Shown here piece by piece: positions 51,631 to 59,636 of a stretch of DNA of 64,000 nt (the stretch's first letter is position 1; every line of letters starts with the position of its first letter). The DNA lies in NCBI RefSeq assembly GCF_000770675.1, contig NZ_AVBG01000014.1:1-64000 (forward strand), written 5' to 3'. Origin of the DNA: Pontibacillus chungwhensis BH030062 (GTDB lineage Bacteria; Bacillota; Bacilli; Bacillales; BH030062). A program made the translations under genes and the position numbers. The notes below the pieces were generated by a model. That model did not search any database, was not told the DNA's origin, and saw only the letters and a list, made by a program, of their open reading frames with translations.

Positions 51631-52188
51631 CTAATTTCTTAATTGATTCTTAAAGAATAATACTGTCTCTAATTCATCTTCGCGGTCCTCAAACAAGTTC
51701 AGTTGCTTTCCGGTAGCAATCGCGAATTCAATATACGCATTTCCTTCAGCTGTAATCAGGTTCTCACATACGGTTACATCCGTTTTACTTTTATAAGTCG
51801 GGTTAAAGAAAGCTTGGAATTCTTCTATTTCAATAGAGGTCGAATATTCCCTTTCTCTCAACACAGAACTAGCTCCCAAGAGAGTAGAAGCTCCGCAAAT
51901 GGCAGCAATCCACTTGTTCTTCTTATCAAATTCCTGAATGAGGGTCGTAATTTTGCTTTCCTCTAAAAGAGGCACAGGATCTCCTCCTGGTATGATTAAA
52001 AGATCATATTCTCCCGCAGTGCATTCGTCTATCGTTTTAGTGACCTTCACCGTAAATTGGCCGCAGTGCTTCACTTCCGACTGGAGAGCCGTCGTCTCAA
52101 TCTCGCAATCTGTAACGCTTAGTATGTAAGAAAGGGCGCTAATCTCCCAATCGACATAGCCTTCATACAATAAGAATAATGCCTTCAA
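51631..52188 (-). CDS. DJ-1/PfpI family protein
   Basis: The 185-aa protein has the class I glutamine-amidotransferase-like fold of the DJ-1/PfpI group: an early ALFLLYEGYVDWE, a central YDLLIIPGGDPVPL, and the nucleophile elbow WIAAICGASTLLG with the conserved Cys. Similar proteins in bacilli act as putative chaperones, glyoxalases or cysteine hydrolases. The TTG start at 52188 lies eight bases after AAAGGA; the longer frame from 52272 lacks a site. Confidence 0.85.
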   Translation of the reverse strand: MKALFLLYEGYVDWEISALSYILSVTDCEIETTALQSEVKHCGQFTVKVTKTIDECTAGEYDLLIIPGGDPVPLLEESKITTLIQEFDKKNKWIAAICGASTLLGASSVLREREYSTSIEIEEFQAFFNPTYKSKTDVTVCENLITAEGNAYIEFAIATGKQLNLFEDREDELETVLFFKNQLRN

Positions 52189-52374
52189 AGAATCATTCCT
52201 TTCTGTAGTTTTTCCTACTAGTGTCAGCAATCTTCTACTCTCTTGTTTGTGCTTACATACTGTTTTCTTCAAAAATTTTCAAAATCCTTGTTATAATGTT
52301 ACGTAGAAATAAATCCATCGCCTTCAGTGGTTGCAGCAACAGTAGGGATATGGAAATAAGGAAGGAGTAATGAA

Positions 52375-52926
52375 ATGGAGAGAAATGTCTTCTGGGAGCA
52401 TATCGAACATTCAGGAAGTGAACATTTAAAAATTAGTAAAGATGAAGAGTCCATTACCGCACAAGGAGCGGTCCTTTTCGCAACGAAAGAAGCTATTCAT
52501 CCTATTACATATAGCATCCTAATGGATCAGAATTGGCTGACCAGACGTGTTGACCTAACAGATGATGGGACTGACCACTCCTTATCCTTATACTCAGATG
52601 GGAAAGGGAATTGGTGGACCAGAGATGAGCCTTTATTAAAAATGAAAGGCGCAATCGATGTAGACCTTTCTGTAACGCCATTTTCTAATACATTACCAAT
52701 CAATCGTTTTAATTGGAATGAAGGACAAGAACGAGAATTGGAAATGGTGTATATAGAAGTCCCCGAATTCACATTAGAAAAAGTGAAGCAGTACTACACC
52801 TTCTTAGGGAACGACGGAGACCTAAGAAGGTTTCACTATCACTGCAGGAACTATGAAACAGTGATCACCGTAGATGAGGATGGAATCGTATTAGAATATC
52901 CAGGGGTTTTCATGCAGAAGTATTAA
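52375..52926 (+). CDS. Putative glycolipid-binding domain protein
   Basis: The 183-aa soluble protein matches the putative glycolipid-binding family (PF06475-like): FWEHIEHSGSEHLKI, QGAVLFATKEAIHPITYSI, GNWWTRDEPLLKMKGAIDVDLSVTPFSNTLPINRF in segments, and a C-terminal VEYPGVF-like VLEYPGVF block. The biochemical role is unknown. Strong site AAGGAG upstream. It is monocistronic. Confidence 0.85.
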   Translation: MERNVFWEHIEHSGSEHLKISKDEESITAQGAVLFATKEAIHPITYSILMDQNWLTRRVDLTDDGTDHSLSLYSDGKGNWWTRDEPLLKMKGAIDVDLSVTPFSNTLPINRFNWNEGQERELEMVYIEVPEFTLEKVKQYYTFLGNDGDLRRFHYHCRNYETVITVDEDGIVLEYPGVFMQKY

Positions 52927-53026
52927 TCCTTCTGGCTTTGGATATCTTTGCTTATATTCAGTAGAAATACTAGATGGTAAGGTGTATAGAAATAGCACAC
53001 AAGCAGCAAGACAGGTGAAAGCGATC

Positions 53027-53176
53027 ATGAATAAACTTAAAACCAATCAGCAAAGCAAAAAAGGTAAGATACGTTCAAAAATCGATAGCTTCTTAGAAAG
53101 TTGCCTTAGTACAGGATGTCTAATACTCATCATCTTTGCTTCATCTATTACAGGAGTCTTTTTATGGATCATTTAA
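53027..53176 (+). CDS. Small membrane protein, unknown (49 aa)
   Basis: An ATG after AGGTG starts MNKLKTNQQSKKGKIRSKID, a basic head, followed by one helix (CLILIIFASSITGVFLWII). An upstream GTG at 52982 adds 15 residues but has no spacing to a ribosome binding site. Low certainty. Confidence 0.4.
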   Translation: MNKLKTNQQSKKGKIRSKIDSFLESCLSTGCLILIIFASSITGVFLWII

Positions 53177-53251
53177 TGTGTGTTCTTATTTGTTTTTTTC
53201 AGAACGGTCTCAAAGCTAGATTAGTGTGGGGGGTATATGATTTCCTTATCT

Positions 53252-53427
53252 GGCATGCTTCCGTTTCTGCTACATATGGCAAAGGAGGTTCGGGAAATTG
53301 CGAGACTCCTGCGGCAGGAGGAGCCTAGGGGAGACCCCGCAGGAACGAGGAGGCTTCCCAGCTCGCCGCGGAAAGCGAGTAATTTCCCGAACCACCTTCC
53401 TCTCATTCTAAACTATCGGAAGCATAT
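53252..53427. repeat. Family E long palindrome, copy 4
   Basis: About 176 bp bounded by CTTCCGT and CGGAAG. GGAGGTTCGGGAAATT pairs with AATTTCCCGAACCACC. The core has GCGAGACTCCTGCGGC, GGAGACCCCGC and CGCGGAAAGCGAG. It lies in the 337-base gap before the YkvA gene. Confidence 0.75.
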
Positions 53428-53514
53428 TCCCGTTTTTGCCTGAATGATCAGGAATAAATCCACCCCATTCAGGGAAAACAGAAACCAAGATCATTCGATT
53501 AAAGGAGAGGGACC

Positions 53515-53964
53515 ATGGAGGAAAAGAAGACCTATCAACAACGATTAAAAAACTTAAACCCCGCACGTGCCATAGAACGAGGCCGAGCTTATTTCTCTGA
53601 AAAAGAATTCGGAGAAAAAGTACGCGCCTACAGCGGCCGCCTAGGAAAGAAAGGCGTATACTACAGCTTGCTTCTTTTCTACGCATTCAAAAATCCTGAT
53701 ACACCGAAGAAGGCGAAGCTAACGATTGCCGGGGCACTTGGATACTTAATTCTACCTGTCGATGCTATCCCCGATTTGATCCCAGCCGTTGGGTTTGCTG
53801 ATGATAGTGCCGTGATTATTTATGCGGTGTACCAGGTGTTGTCTCATATCAATGACGACGTGCGCGCTCAAGCGAAGGAGCGAGTGAAGAAGCTATTCGG
53901 CGACTCGATTGATGTGGATGAGCTTGAGGATCCTAAGGAATCCGACCGACCGGCTGAAGGGTAA
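53515..53964 (+). CDS. YkvA family protein (DUF1232)
   Basis: The 149-aa protein carries the DUF1232 core AKLTIAGALGYLILPVDAIPDLIPAVGFADDSAVIIYAV in segments (about 78-118), which forms two short membrane-associated helices with the conserved P-x-D-x-I-P-D. Flanking regions are charged and helical. The function of YkvA is unknown. Ribosome binding site AGGAGAGG. Terminator directly after the gene. Confidence 0.9.
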   Translation: MEEKKTYQQRLKNLNPARAIERGRAYFSEKEFGEKVRAYSGRLGKKGVYYSLLLFYAFKNPDTPKKAKLTIAGALGYLILPVDAIPDLIPAVGFADDSAVIIYAVYQVLSHINDDVRAQAKERVKKLFGDSIDVDELEDPKESDRPAEG

Positions 53965-53969
53965 TCAAC

Positions 53970-54010
53970 AAGACTTTTCTGAGTAGGGTAACTTAGGAAA
54001 GTCTTTTTTT
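53970..54010 (+). terminator. Rho-independent terminator of the YkvA gene
   Basis: AAGACTTTTCTGAG pairs with CTTAGGAAAGTCTT (one mismatch) and is followed by TTTTTT. Confidence 0.8.
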
Positions 54011-54050
54011 GTATGATGGAAGTAGAATGAAATTCGGGAAGGGCGTGGGA

Positions 54051-54149
54051 ATGGTGTTTGAATGGGCATACGTCCCGGACTGGTATGTGTGGATGACGGC
54101 GGTTGTAGTCGTATTGTTTATAGCAGCGACCGAGTATTTCTTAAGGTAA
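54051..54149 (+). CDS. Possible single-helix peptide (32 aa)
   Basis: An ATG seven bases after AAGGG starts MVFEWAYVPDWYVWMTAVVV and then VLFIAATEYFLR, with one hydrophobic helix. An upstream ATG at 54027 is in frame. Short and unsupported by a known family. Confidence 0.3.
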   Translation: MVFEWAYVPDWYVWMTAVVVVLFIAATEYFLR

Positions 54150-54174
54150 GGGACTTTTCCCATCGTGCGTGTTA

Positions 54175-54204
54175 TTGACATTTGGTGAAAATTAATGGTA
54201 TAGT
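54175..54204 (+). promoter_or_regulatory. Promoter of lysA
   Basis: TTGACA (54175-54180), an 18-bp spacer and TATAGT (54199-54204). The lysine riboswitch begins about 30 bases downstream. Confidence 0.75.
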
Positions 54205-54233
54205 TTCTAACCATAATATAATAATAACTCTCT

Positions 54234-54412
54234 CTGACAATAGAGGCGCGAGTATGATGAGTAGCTTTCCGGAGGACAATGGGTCCAGCGAAGGAAAGGG
54301 AAAGGCAGATCGCCGAGATAGAGAATAGCCATTCTATTCTTTGTTGGGCTGGTATTGAACAAATGCCAGACTGTCGCAATGCGAAGTTGTGGAGCACTAT
54401 TGAAGAGATGTT
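54234..54412 (+). promoter_or_regulatory. Lysine riboswitch (L box)
   Basis: The conserved L-box blocks occur in order: TAGAGGCGCGAGTATGATGAG (in two parts), CCGGAGGACAATGGGTCC, GCGAAGGAAAG, GATCGCCGAGATAG, GGGCTGGTATTGAACAAATG, CCAGACTGTCGC, and TGTGGAGCACTATTG. A terminator follows before lysA. High lysine should favour the terminator and shut off lysA. Confidence 0.92.
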
Positions 54413-54441
54413 GTACATATCTTCAAGGTCTATTTCTAGAA

Positions 54442-54476
54442 GAACCGTATGAACATCGCTTCATACGGTTTTTTTG
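54442..54476 (+). terminator. Riboswitch-controlled terminator before lysA
   Basis: An 11-bp perfect stem AACCGTATGAA / TTCATACGGTT followed by TTTTTG, lying 32 bases upstream of lysA. Confidence 0.88.
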
Positions 54477-54507
54477 TGTTGCAGAGGAGACAAAAGGAGA
54501 TTTATAG

Positions 54508-55794
54508 ATGCAAACAGTAGAAGCGAACGTACAGACGGATATGGAAATCGGTGGGGTGAGTACGGATAAGCTAGTTGAAGAATATGGGACGCCACTTATG
54601 GTTTATGACGAAGGGAAGATCCGTCAGCATGCTCGAGCATTTCGCGGTGCGTTTAAGTCGAGCGGTCTCAATTTTCAAGTCGCTTATGCGAGTAAAGCGT
54701 TCTTGTGTAAAGAGATGGCGCGCTTGGCTAAACAAGAGAAGCTATCTCTTGATGTGGTCTCAGGGGGCGAGCTCTACACAGCGCTTCAAGCAGGTTTTCC
54801 GGCAAGTCGCATTCATTTTCACGGCAACAATAAATCAGAAGATGAATTAGCGATGGCGCTTGATGCTGAAATTGGCTGCTTTGTTGTTGATAATTTTCTA
54901 GAGGTTGAAATGCTTCATGATCTTGCTAGCAAGCGCGAGCAACACGTGAACATTTTGCTACGAGTAACGCCAGGTGTGGAAGCTCATACGCATGAATACA
55001 TTATGACGGGGCAGGAAGATTCGAAGTTCGGATTTGGATTATCAAACGGGCAAGCGGAAACAGCGGTCCAAATTGTGACTCGTAAACCTCACTATAACCT
55101 GTTAGGCATCCATTCTCATATTGGGTCGCAAATGTTTGAAACGGACGGATTTGACCAGGCGATTCAGATTTTAACTGGATTCGTGTACCAGATGAAAAAG
55201 AAATACGGTTTGGAATTACCGGTTCTAAATGTAGGAGGGGGATTTGGCGTTCGATACACAGAAGACGACCAGCCTCTAGCCATTTCTGAATACGTTCAAG
55301 CTATTTCAGAAAGTGTGAAAAAGCATTATACCGACCATGAGCTATCCTTCCCTGAAGTATGGATCGAACCAGGTAGAAGTATGGTAGCAGAAGCGGGAAC
55401 GACGTTGTATAAAGTCGGCTCGAAGAAAATCATCCCGGACCTCCGTACGTATATTACGGTCGATGGAGGCATGACGGATAATATTCGTCCGGCCCTTTAT
55501 CAGGCAAGGTACCAGGCCATGTTAGCCAATCGTCCCGACGAAGAGGCAACAGAACTCGTGAGCGTAGCCGGGAAGTGTTGTGAATCAGGCGATATGCTGA
55601 TCTGGGATTTGATGTTGCCACCTACAAATTACGGGGATATTCTCGCTGTGTTCAGTACAGGAGCTTACGGGTATTCGATGGCGAGTAACTATAATCGTAT
55701 TCCGCGTCCGGCTGTCGTGTTTGCACAAGACGGGGAATCGCGTGTTGTGATTGAGCGGGAGACGTATGATGATTTGGTGAGGAAGGATCAGTAG
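54508..55794 (+). CDS. lysA: Diaminopimelate decarboxylase
   Basis: The 428-aa PLP enzyme makes L-lysine from meso-diaminopimelate, the last step of lysine synthesis. Lys63 in VAYASKAF binds PLP. Other landmarks are HFHGNNKS, GIHSHIGSQ, LNVGGGFGVRY, EPGRSMVAEAG and the substrate motif CCESGD near the C-terminus with the partner-subunit Cys. It is controlled by the lysine riboswitch and promoter upstream. Ribosome binding site AAAGGAG. No other lysine gene adjoins. Confidence 0.97.
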   Translation: MQTVEANVQTDMEIGGVSTDKLVEEYGTPLMVYDEGKIRQHARAFRGAFKSSGLNFQVAYASKAFLCKEMARLAKQEKLSLDVVSGGELYTALQAGFPASRIHFHGNNKSEDELAMALDAEIGCFVVDNFLEVEMLHDLASKREQHVNILLRVTPGVEAHTHEYIMTGQEDSKFGFGLSNGQAETAVQIVTRKPHYNLLGIHSHIGSQMFETDGFDQAIQILTGFVYQMKKKYGLELPVLNVGGGFGVRYTEDDQPLAISEYVQAISESVKKHYTDHELSFPEVWIEPGRSMVAEAGTTLYKVGSKKIIPDLRTYITVDGGMTDNIRPALYQARYQAMLANRPDEEATELVSVAGKCCESGDMLIWDLMLPPTNYGDILAVFSTGAYGYSMASNYNRIPRPAVVFAQDGESRVVIERETYDDLVRKDQ

Positions 55795-55798
55795 ATGT

Positions 55799-55913
55799 AA
55801 GCCCTTATGTGTTCTCAAGTAAAGTTCGTTATGGTACGCTGTGTTTACCAACTTTTGGATATTTGGTGGTCCAAGTTGGGTATTGAATGAAACAGCGAAT
55901 ACATAAGGGTTTA
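55799..55913. repeat. 115-bp hairpin element after lysA
   Basis: The outer arms AAGCCCTTATGTGTTC (55799-55814) and GAATACATAAGGGTTT (55898-55913) pair at 14 of 16 positions. Inner arms CGCTGT / ACAGCG and CCAACTTTTGGA / TCCAAGTTGG extend the stem. It could terminate lysA, but it has no U-tract and looks more like a palindromic element. No second copy is seen in this window. Confidence 0.5.
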
Positions 55914-55995
55914 CGGAAGAGCACTCCTTAAAAGTTCTTCATTAATAGTTAATTCAGCTGTTGGTGTAGAATCTGAGGAGAGTAGGGGGCAACTT

Positions 55996-56238
55996 ATGGT
56001 ACGAAAAGTGAATTTGGTATTGCCGGGTGTAGTGCTCGTTTTATGCTTTTATGACCTATTTATTAACTCTCTAGACTGGCCGATTGAGGTCATTTTTTCC
56101 TTGGTGGCATTGATGTTTTTCTTTCTTGGTCTTGAAGAATTAAGAGAAAAGAAGAAACTACGCGGTGGTGTATGTATTTTTACCACCCTCGTTCTTGTAA
56201 CAGGGGTAGTTGTCGATTTAGTACGAGAAATTATGTAA
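55996..56238 (+). CDS. Small membrane protein with three helices (80 aa)
   Basis: Hydrophobic helices lie at about residues 5-22, 27-45 and 57-74, with a conserved-looking LGLEELREKKKLRGG loop between the last two. This layout resembles small DUF3953-type membrane proteins of bacilli, but I am not certain. Ribosome binding site AGGGGGC. Terminator follows. Confidence 0.65.
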   Translation: MVRKVNLVLPGVVLVLCFYDLFINSLDWPIEVIFSLVALMFFFLGLEELREKKKLRGGVCIFTTLVLVTGVVVDLVREIM

Positions 56239-56247
56239 CACTATAGG

Positions 56248-56290
56248 AAAGCGGCCTCGTCAGGTTTAAAAGACGAGGCCGCTTTTTTCT
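56248..56290. terminator. Bidirectional terminator
   Basis: A 14-bp perfect stem AAAGCGGCCTCGTC / GACGAGGCCGCTTT followed by TTT on the plus strand, lying between convergent genes. Confidence 0.85.
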
Positions 56291-56296
56291 AGCTTA

Positions 56297-57538
56297 TTAT
56301 GCGGTTTTTTTAGTAGGATCCTGTTTATCTTCCGATTTATCCACAACCGCAGCTCCAACGATATCGCCGAATACGTTCGAAGCTGTACCTGCCATACCAA
56401 TCAGAACGTCAACACCTGCAATAAGCGCAACGATCTCAAGTGGAAGGTTAAACATCGTTAAGACAGCTGATAGAGTAACGAGTCCAGCTGCAGGAACGCC
56501 TGCTGTCCCGACAGATAGAAGTGTACCGATAACAACGATAGTGAAGAAGTCGCCGACAGACAAGGATAAGTCTGTAATGTTCGCGGCAAACACAATTGAC
56601 ACACCCATGCGCAGGGCGCCGCCATCAGAGTTAAAGACCGCACCGAGCGGAAGTGTGAAGTGAGCGACGCGTTCTGATATGCCAGCTTTCTTCGCCGTAT
56701 CAATCGCAACTGGTAAAGTAGCGACACTGCTTGAAGTGAAGAACGCCGTCGTATAGGCGTCCTTCGTAGCTGAGAAGAACGGCTTTAACGGATGACCTGA
56801 TAGCTTCAGGAATGTTGTGTAAACGAGCACCCATAGAAGAGCAACCCCTGCATAAAAGACAGCCGTAAAGCTAAGTAAGGACTGAAGCGTTTCCCAACCT
56901 TGGCCGCCAAATGAAGAAGCGCTAATTCCGAAGATCCCAATTGGAGCGTAAAAGAGAACGCCGTTTAAAAGTTTATAGAAGAGTTCATTCAGCGCCTGGA
57001 AGAACCGGTCTAACAACTCACCGTAGCCTTTCATCTTCTCTTCACTAGAAAATTTCATCGTCGAGATGGCAATTCCGATAATGACAGATAAGAAAAGAAT
57101 CGACATAAGATCACCATTCACAAACGGTGCGACGATATTATCAGGAATGATATTCATCAAGACATCGCCAAATGAAGGCGTATCTGGTTTCTCAACCTCT
57201 GCGTTTGGAAGCTCCAGATTCTTACCCGGGTCGACTAAGAAAGCCAGTCCTAGTCCAATAAACACCGCTGCTGCCGTCGTGGCGATGTAGTAAAGGATGA
57301 GTTTACCGCCCATCCGACCGAGTGTAGGTAAGTTCATCTGATCCACTGCCAACACAACGGTTAGGAAGATGACCGGAATGGCGATGAGTTTTAATAGATT
57401 GATTAATAGATCGCCGAGTGGCTTAACTACCGTTGCTTGTTCCCCGATGGCTAAGGCGAGCAGGGTACCTGCAAGAAAACCAATAAACATTTTAAGAACG
57501 AAAGATGTTTCTATGTATTTGTTGAAGAGTGATTTCAA
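56297..57538 (-). CDS. Dicarboxylate/amino acid:cation symporter (DAACS family)
   Basis: The 413-aa protein has eight helices plus re-entrant loops. The serine-rich first hairpin is TAFFTSSSVATLPVAI, the substrate helix region HFTLPLGAVFNSDGGAL replaces the more common NMDGTA, and the second hairpin contains GVPAAGLVTLSAVL. This is the GltP/DctA/SdcS-like family, which takes up glutamate, aspartate or dicarboxylates with Na+ or H+. NSDGG instead of NMDG may alter the cation or substrate site. It is monocistronic, with site AGGAGG-like (GGAGGAAA). Confidence 0.9.
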   Translation of the reverse strand: MKSLFNKYIETSFVLKMFIGFLAGTLLALAIGEQATVVKPLGDLLINLLKLIAIPVIFLTVVLAVDQMNLPTLGRMGGKLILYYIATTAAAVFIGLGLAFLVDPGKNLELPNAEVEKPDTPSFGDVLMNIIPDNIVAPFVNGDLMSILFLSVIIGIAISTMKFSSEEKMKGYGELLDRFFQALNELFYKLLNGVLFYAPIGIFGISASSFGGQGWETLQSLLSFTAVFYAGVALLWVLVYTTFLKLSGHPLKPFFSATKDAYTTAFFTSSSVATLPVAIDTAKKAGISERVAHFTLPLGAVFNSDGGALRMGVSIVFAANITDLSLSVGDFFTIVVIGTLLSVGTAGVPAAGLVTLSAVLTMFNLPLEIVALIAGVDVLIGMAGTASNVFGDIVGAAVVDKSEDKQDPTKKTA

Positions 57539-57630
57539 CGAATTTCCTCCTTCATTTGTATGATAAAAATAAGTAAGATGTCCTTACGAATTTTATCATG
57601 GATCGCTTAGAAGAGATAGTTATAAAGAGA

Positions 57631-57856
57631 TAAGGGGACAGGTCCCTTGCCCCGCAATCTATCTGTAACGTTTTCACTTCACATCTCAATAAAAAGGTAA
57701 GAGATCCCTCAAATCTATGACCTTTTATAGAAGATATCACAAAGAAACGTCAAAGAATCACATGATCTCTGACGTTTTTGTATGAAAAAGTATTAAAAAG
57801 GTAACAGATCCCTCAAATATTAACCTCGCGAAGCGCCAGACCCGTCCCCGCGCTTC
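57631..57856. repeat. Family C composite repeat, copy 1
   Basis: It starts with the family B-type palindrome GGGGACAGGTCCCTTGCCCC. ATCTGTAACGTTTTCAC, AAAAAGGTAAGAGATCCC, CTATGACCTTTTATAGAA, the hairpin AAACGTCAAAGAA...TCTCTGACGTTTTT and AAAAAGGTAACAGATCCC follow, and it ends in a family A hairpin (57830-57856). Copies 2 and 3 keep this order. The end overlaps the C-terminus of the thiZ-like gene. Confidence 0.7.
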
Positions 57857-58578
57857 AAGACTTGATAAATCTCTCGCTTCCAGCTAAGCATCTCCTCAGA
57901 TAAAAGCAGCGTCTCTTCGCGAGGCCGATCAAACGGCACCTCAAACTCTTTCTGAACGGTAGCTGGCCGTTCTGATAACACAATCACCCGATCAGACAGG
58001 AACAGCGCTTCTTCAATATTATGCGTAACAAATAAAACAGAACGCTTATGCTCGCTCCACAAATCAAGGAGCCACTTTTGCATCTCGAGTCGTGTGAACT
58101 CATCGAGTGCGGAGAAAGGTTCGTCCAAACAAATAAGCGGCTGTGGGCTAAGGAGGCTTCTTACAAAAGCGGCCCGTTGCTTCATCCCGCCAGAGAGCTG
58201 ATGCGGATAGGCGTTCTCATATCCTGACAAACCAGCCTTCTTAAGCATATTCATAGCGGCTTCCCGATCTGGTTCACCAACAATTTCACTCCCAAGCATC
58301 ACGTTGTCGACAATCGTCCTCCACGGAAAAAGGGAAGGGCTTTGTGGCATGTAGCTAATCGATCCTCTTGTGCCTGTAATGGTATCCCCATCTAATGTAA
58401 TCTCACCTTGATCGGGCTGATACAGGCCCCCGATCAAATTAAAAAGCGTACTTTTTCCGCTGCCAGAAGGCCCAAGGACGGACACGAACTCCTCGTTTCC
58501 GACGCTTAGGTTAATATCGTTTAAAATGAGCTGATTGTCGAAGGACTTTGATACATTTTGTAACGTGAGTTCAGCCAT
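57820..58578 (-). CDS. ABC transporter ATPase, thiamine-precursor type (ThiZ-like)
   Basis: The 252-aa ATPase has Walker A GPSGSGKST (about 37-45), Q-loop MPQSPSLFPW, signature LSGGMKQRAAF, Walker B LICLDEPFSALD and switch His in VLFVTHNIEEAL. It pairs with the permease upstream (8-bp overlap). The TPP riboswitch before the operon marks it as a thiamine or pyrimidine-precursor importer. The last residues (LKRGDGSGASRG) and the stop are encoded by a family A repeat, the same peptide as at the end of the lipoprotein at 4852. The ATG at 58578 follows AAAGGAG. Confidence 0.9.
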   Translation of the reverse strand: MAELTLQNVSKSFDNQLILNDINLSVGNEEFVSVLGPSGSGKSTLFNLIGGLYQPDQGEITLDGDTITGTRGSISYMPQSPSLFPWRTIVDNVMLGSEIVGEPDREAAMNMLKKAGLSGYENAYPHQLSGGMKQRAAFVRSLLSPQPLICLDEPFSALDEFTRLEMQKWLLDLWSEHKRSVLFVTHNIEEALFLSDRVIVLSERPATVQKEFEVPFDRPREETLLLSEEMLSWKREIYQVLKRGDGSGASRG

Positions 58579-59341
58579 TGGTCTCGACTCCTTTCGTTTT
58601 CCAGGCAACGACCCGTTTCTCAATGAGTGTAATCAGAGCAAAGAAAAGTAAGCTCAATAGCATAATCAAGAAGATGGCCACAAAGACGCGATCTGTTCGG
58701 AAGGAGGAAGAAGCGAGCGTCATATACACGCCGATTCCTTCCTTTGCCCCTAACCACTCAGAAATTACAGCCCCCATCACACTGTATGTAGCGGAAATCT
58801 TTAACCCGGAGAATAACGAAGGCAGCGCGTGCGGCCATTCTAATTTCCAGAACGTCTGTCGCTTTGTTGCGCCCGCCATTTTCGTATAGTGAAGCAGTTC
58901 GGTACTTGTTTGCCTCAATCCGTCCATCGTTGAAACGGCGATCGGGAAGAAGCAGACCAGTGTAATGATGATTAGCTTTGGCAACATTCCGAATCCAAAC
59001 CAAATCACGAGTAATGGGGCAAGCACGATAATCGGGATATTTTGCGAGAAAATAATAAGCGGGTAGAACATGTTGCGAAAGATGGGTATGACGTGAAGCA
59101 AGATTGCTACTATAATTCCGACCGAGGACCCAATTAGGAATCCGGTAACGGTTAGGAGAATGGTAGAGTATAAATGGTGGTTGTACACAGACCATCCCGC
59201 TATTCCCTCTTCCCATACTTGAGTAGGGGAGGGTATGAGCCACTCAGGGATTTCGAACAATCGACTAGCACTTTCCCATAAAATAAAGAGAAGGATGATG
59301 ACCAACGTGGGCCGCCATCCTCTTAAGACTACTTGTTTCAT
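58571..59341 (-). CDS. ABC transporter permease, thiamine-precursor type (ThiX-like)
   Basis: The 256-aa protein has six helices and the binding-protein-dependent permease loop MAGATKRQTFWKLEWPHALPSLFSGLKI (EAA motif) in the cytoplasm. The N-terminus contains the family wording WESASRLFEIPEWLIPSP. It overlaps the thiamine-binding protein gene by four bases (ATGA). With ThiZ and ThiY it forms the importer. Confidence 0.9.
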   Translation of the reverse strand: MKQVVLRGWRPTLVIILLFILWESASRLFEIPEWLIPSPTQVWEEGIAGWSVYNHHLYSTILLTVTGFLIGSSVGIIVAILLHVIPIFRNMFYPLIIFSQNIPIIVLAPLLVIWFGFGMLPKLIIITLVCFFPIAVSTMDGLRQTSTELLHYTKMAGATKRQTFWKLEWPHALPSLFSGLKISATYSVMGAVISEWLGAKEGIGVYMTLASSSFRTDRVFVAIFLIMLLSLLFFALITLIEKRVVAWKTKGVETNG

Positions 59342-59631
59342 TGTGAATACTTCTCCGTTAGAGCGTCCATTGAAGCGCCGCTAGGTTGATAGAGTACTTT
59401 CACTTGGGAGATCACATTCAAGCATCCTAGTTCAACCATTCGTTCATTCAACTTTTCAATGATCTGAAACAGCTCAGAGAGTTCCCCTTCCATCGTTGTT
59501 TCAAGGGGATGGACCTCGTATTTTACTCCTGACTCTTCAATGATCGAAATCGCTTCGTCCACCATCGGAATCGTTGGTTCTCCGTTTGGGGTCTTTGGGA
59601 TAATTTGAATACTGACTAATGAATTGGCCAT
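59338..59631 (-). CDS. MTH1187/YkoF-like thiamine-binding protein (97 aa)
   Basis: A small ferredoxin-like protein: MANSLVSIQIIPKTPNGEPT, MVDEAISIIEESGVKYEVHPLETTMEG in segments and the C-terminal VISQVKVLYQPSGAS. This matches the thiamine-binding MTH1187/YqgV family that dimerises in the cytoplasm and binds thiamine. Its place inside a TPP-controlled ABC operon supports the role. The ATG at 59631 lies eight bases after GAGGAG; the upstream GTG overlaps the ThiY stop. Confidence 0.85.
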   Translation of the reverse strand: MANSLVSIQIIPKTPNGEPTIPMVDEAISIIEESGVKYEVHPLETTMEGELSELFQIIEKLNERMVELGCLNVISQVKVLYQPSGASMDALTEKYSQ

Positions 59632-59636
59632 TCTGA

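Noticed and set aside
53993-54418. 141-codon open frame on the minus strand
   Set aside because: It lies opposite the lysine riboswitch and its promoter; the translation has no family features and the riboswitch blocks explain the conservation.
58758-59243. 161-codon minus-strand frame within the ThiX-like gene
   Set aside because: A frame-shifted shadow of the permease gene; the permease frame has all family motifs.
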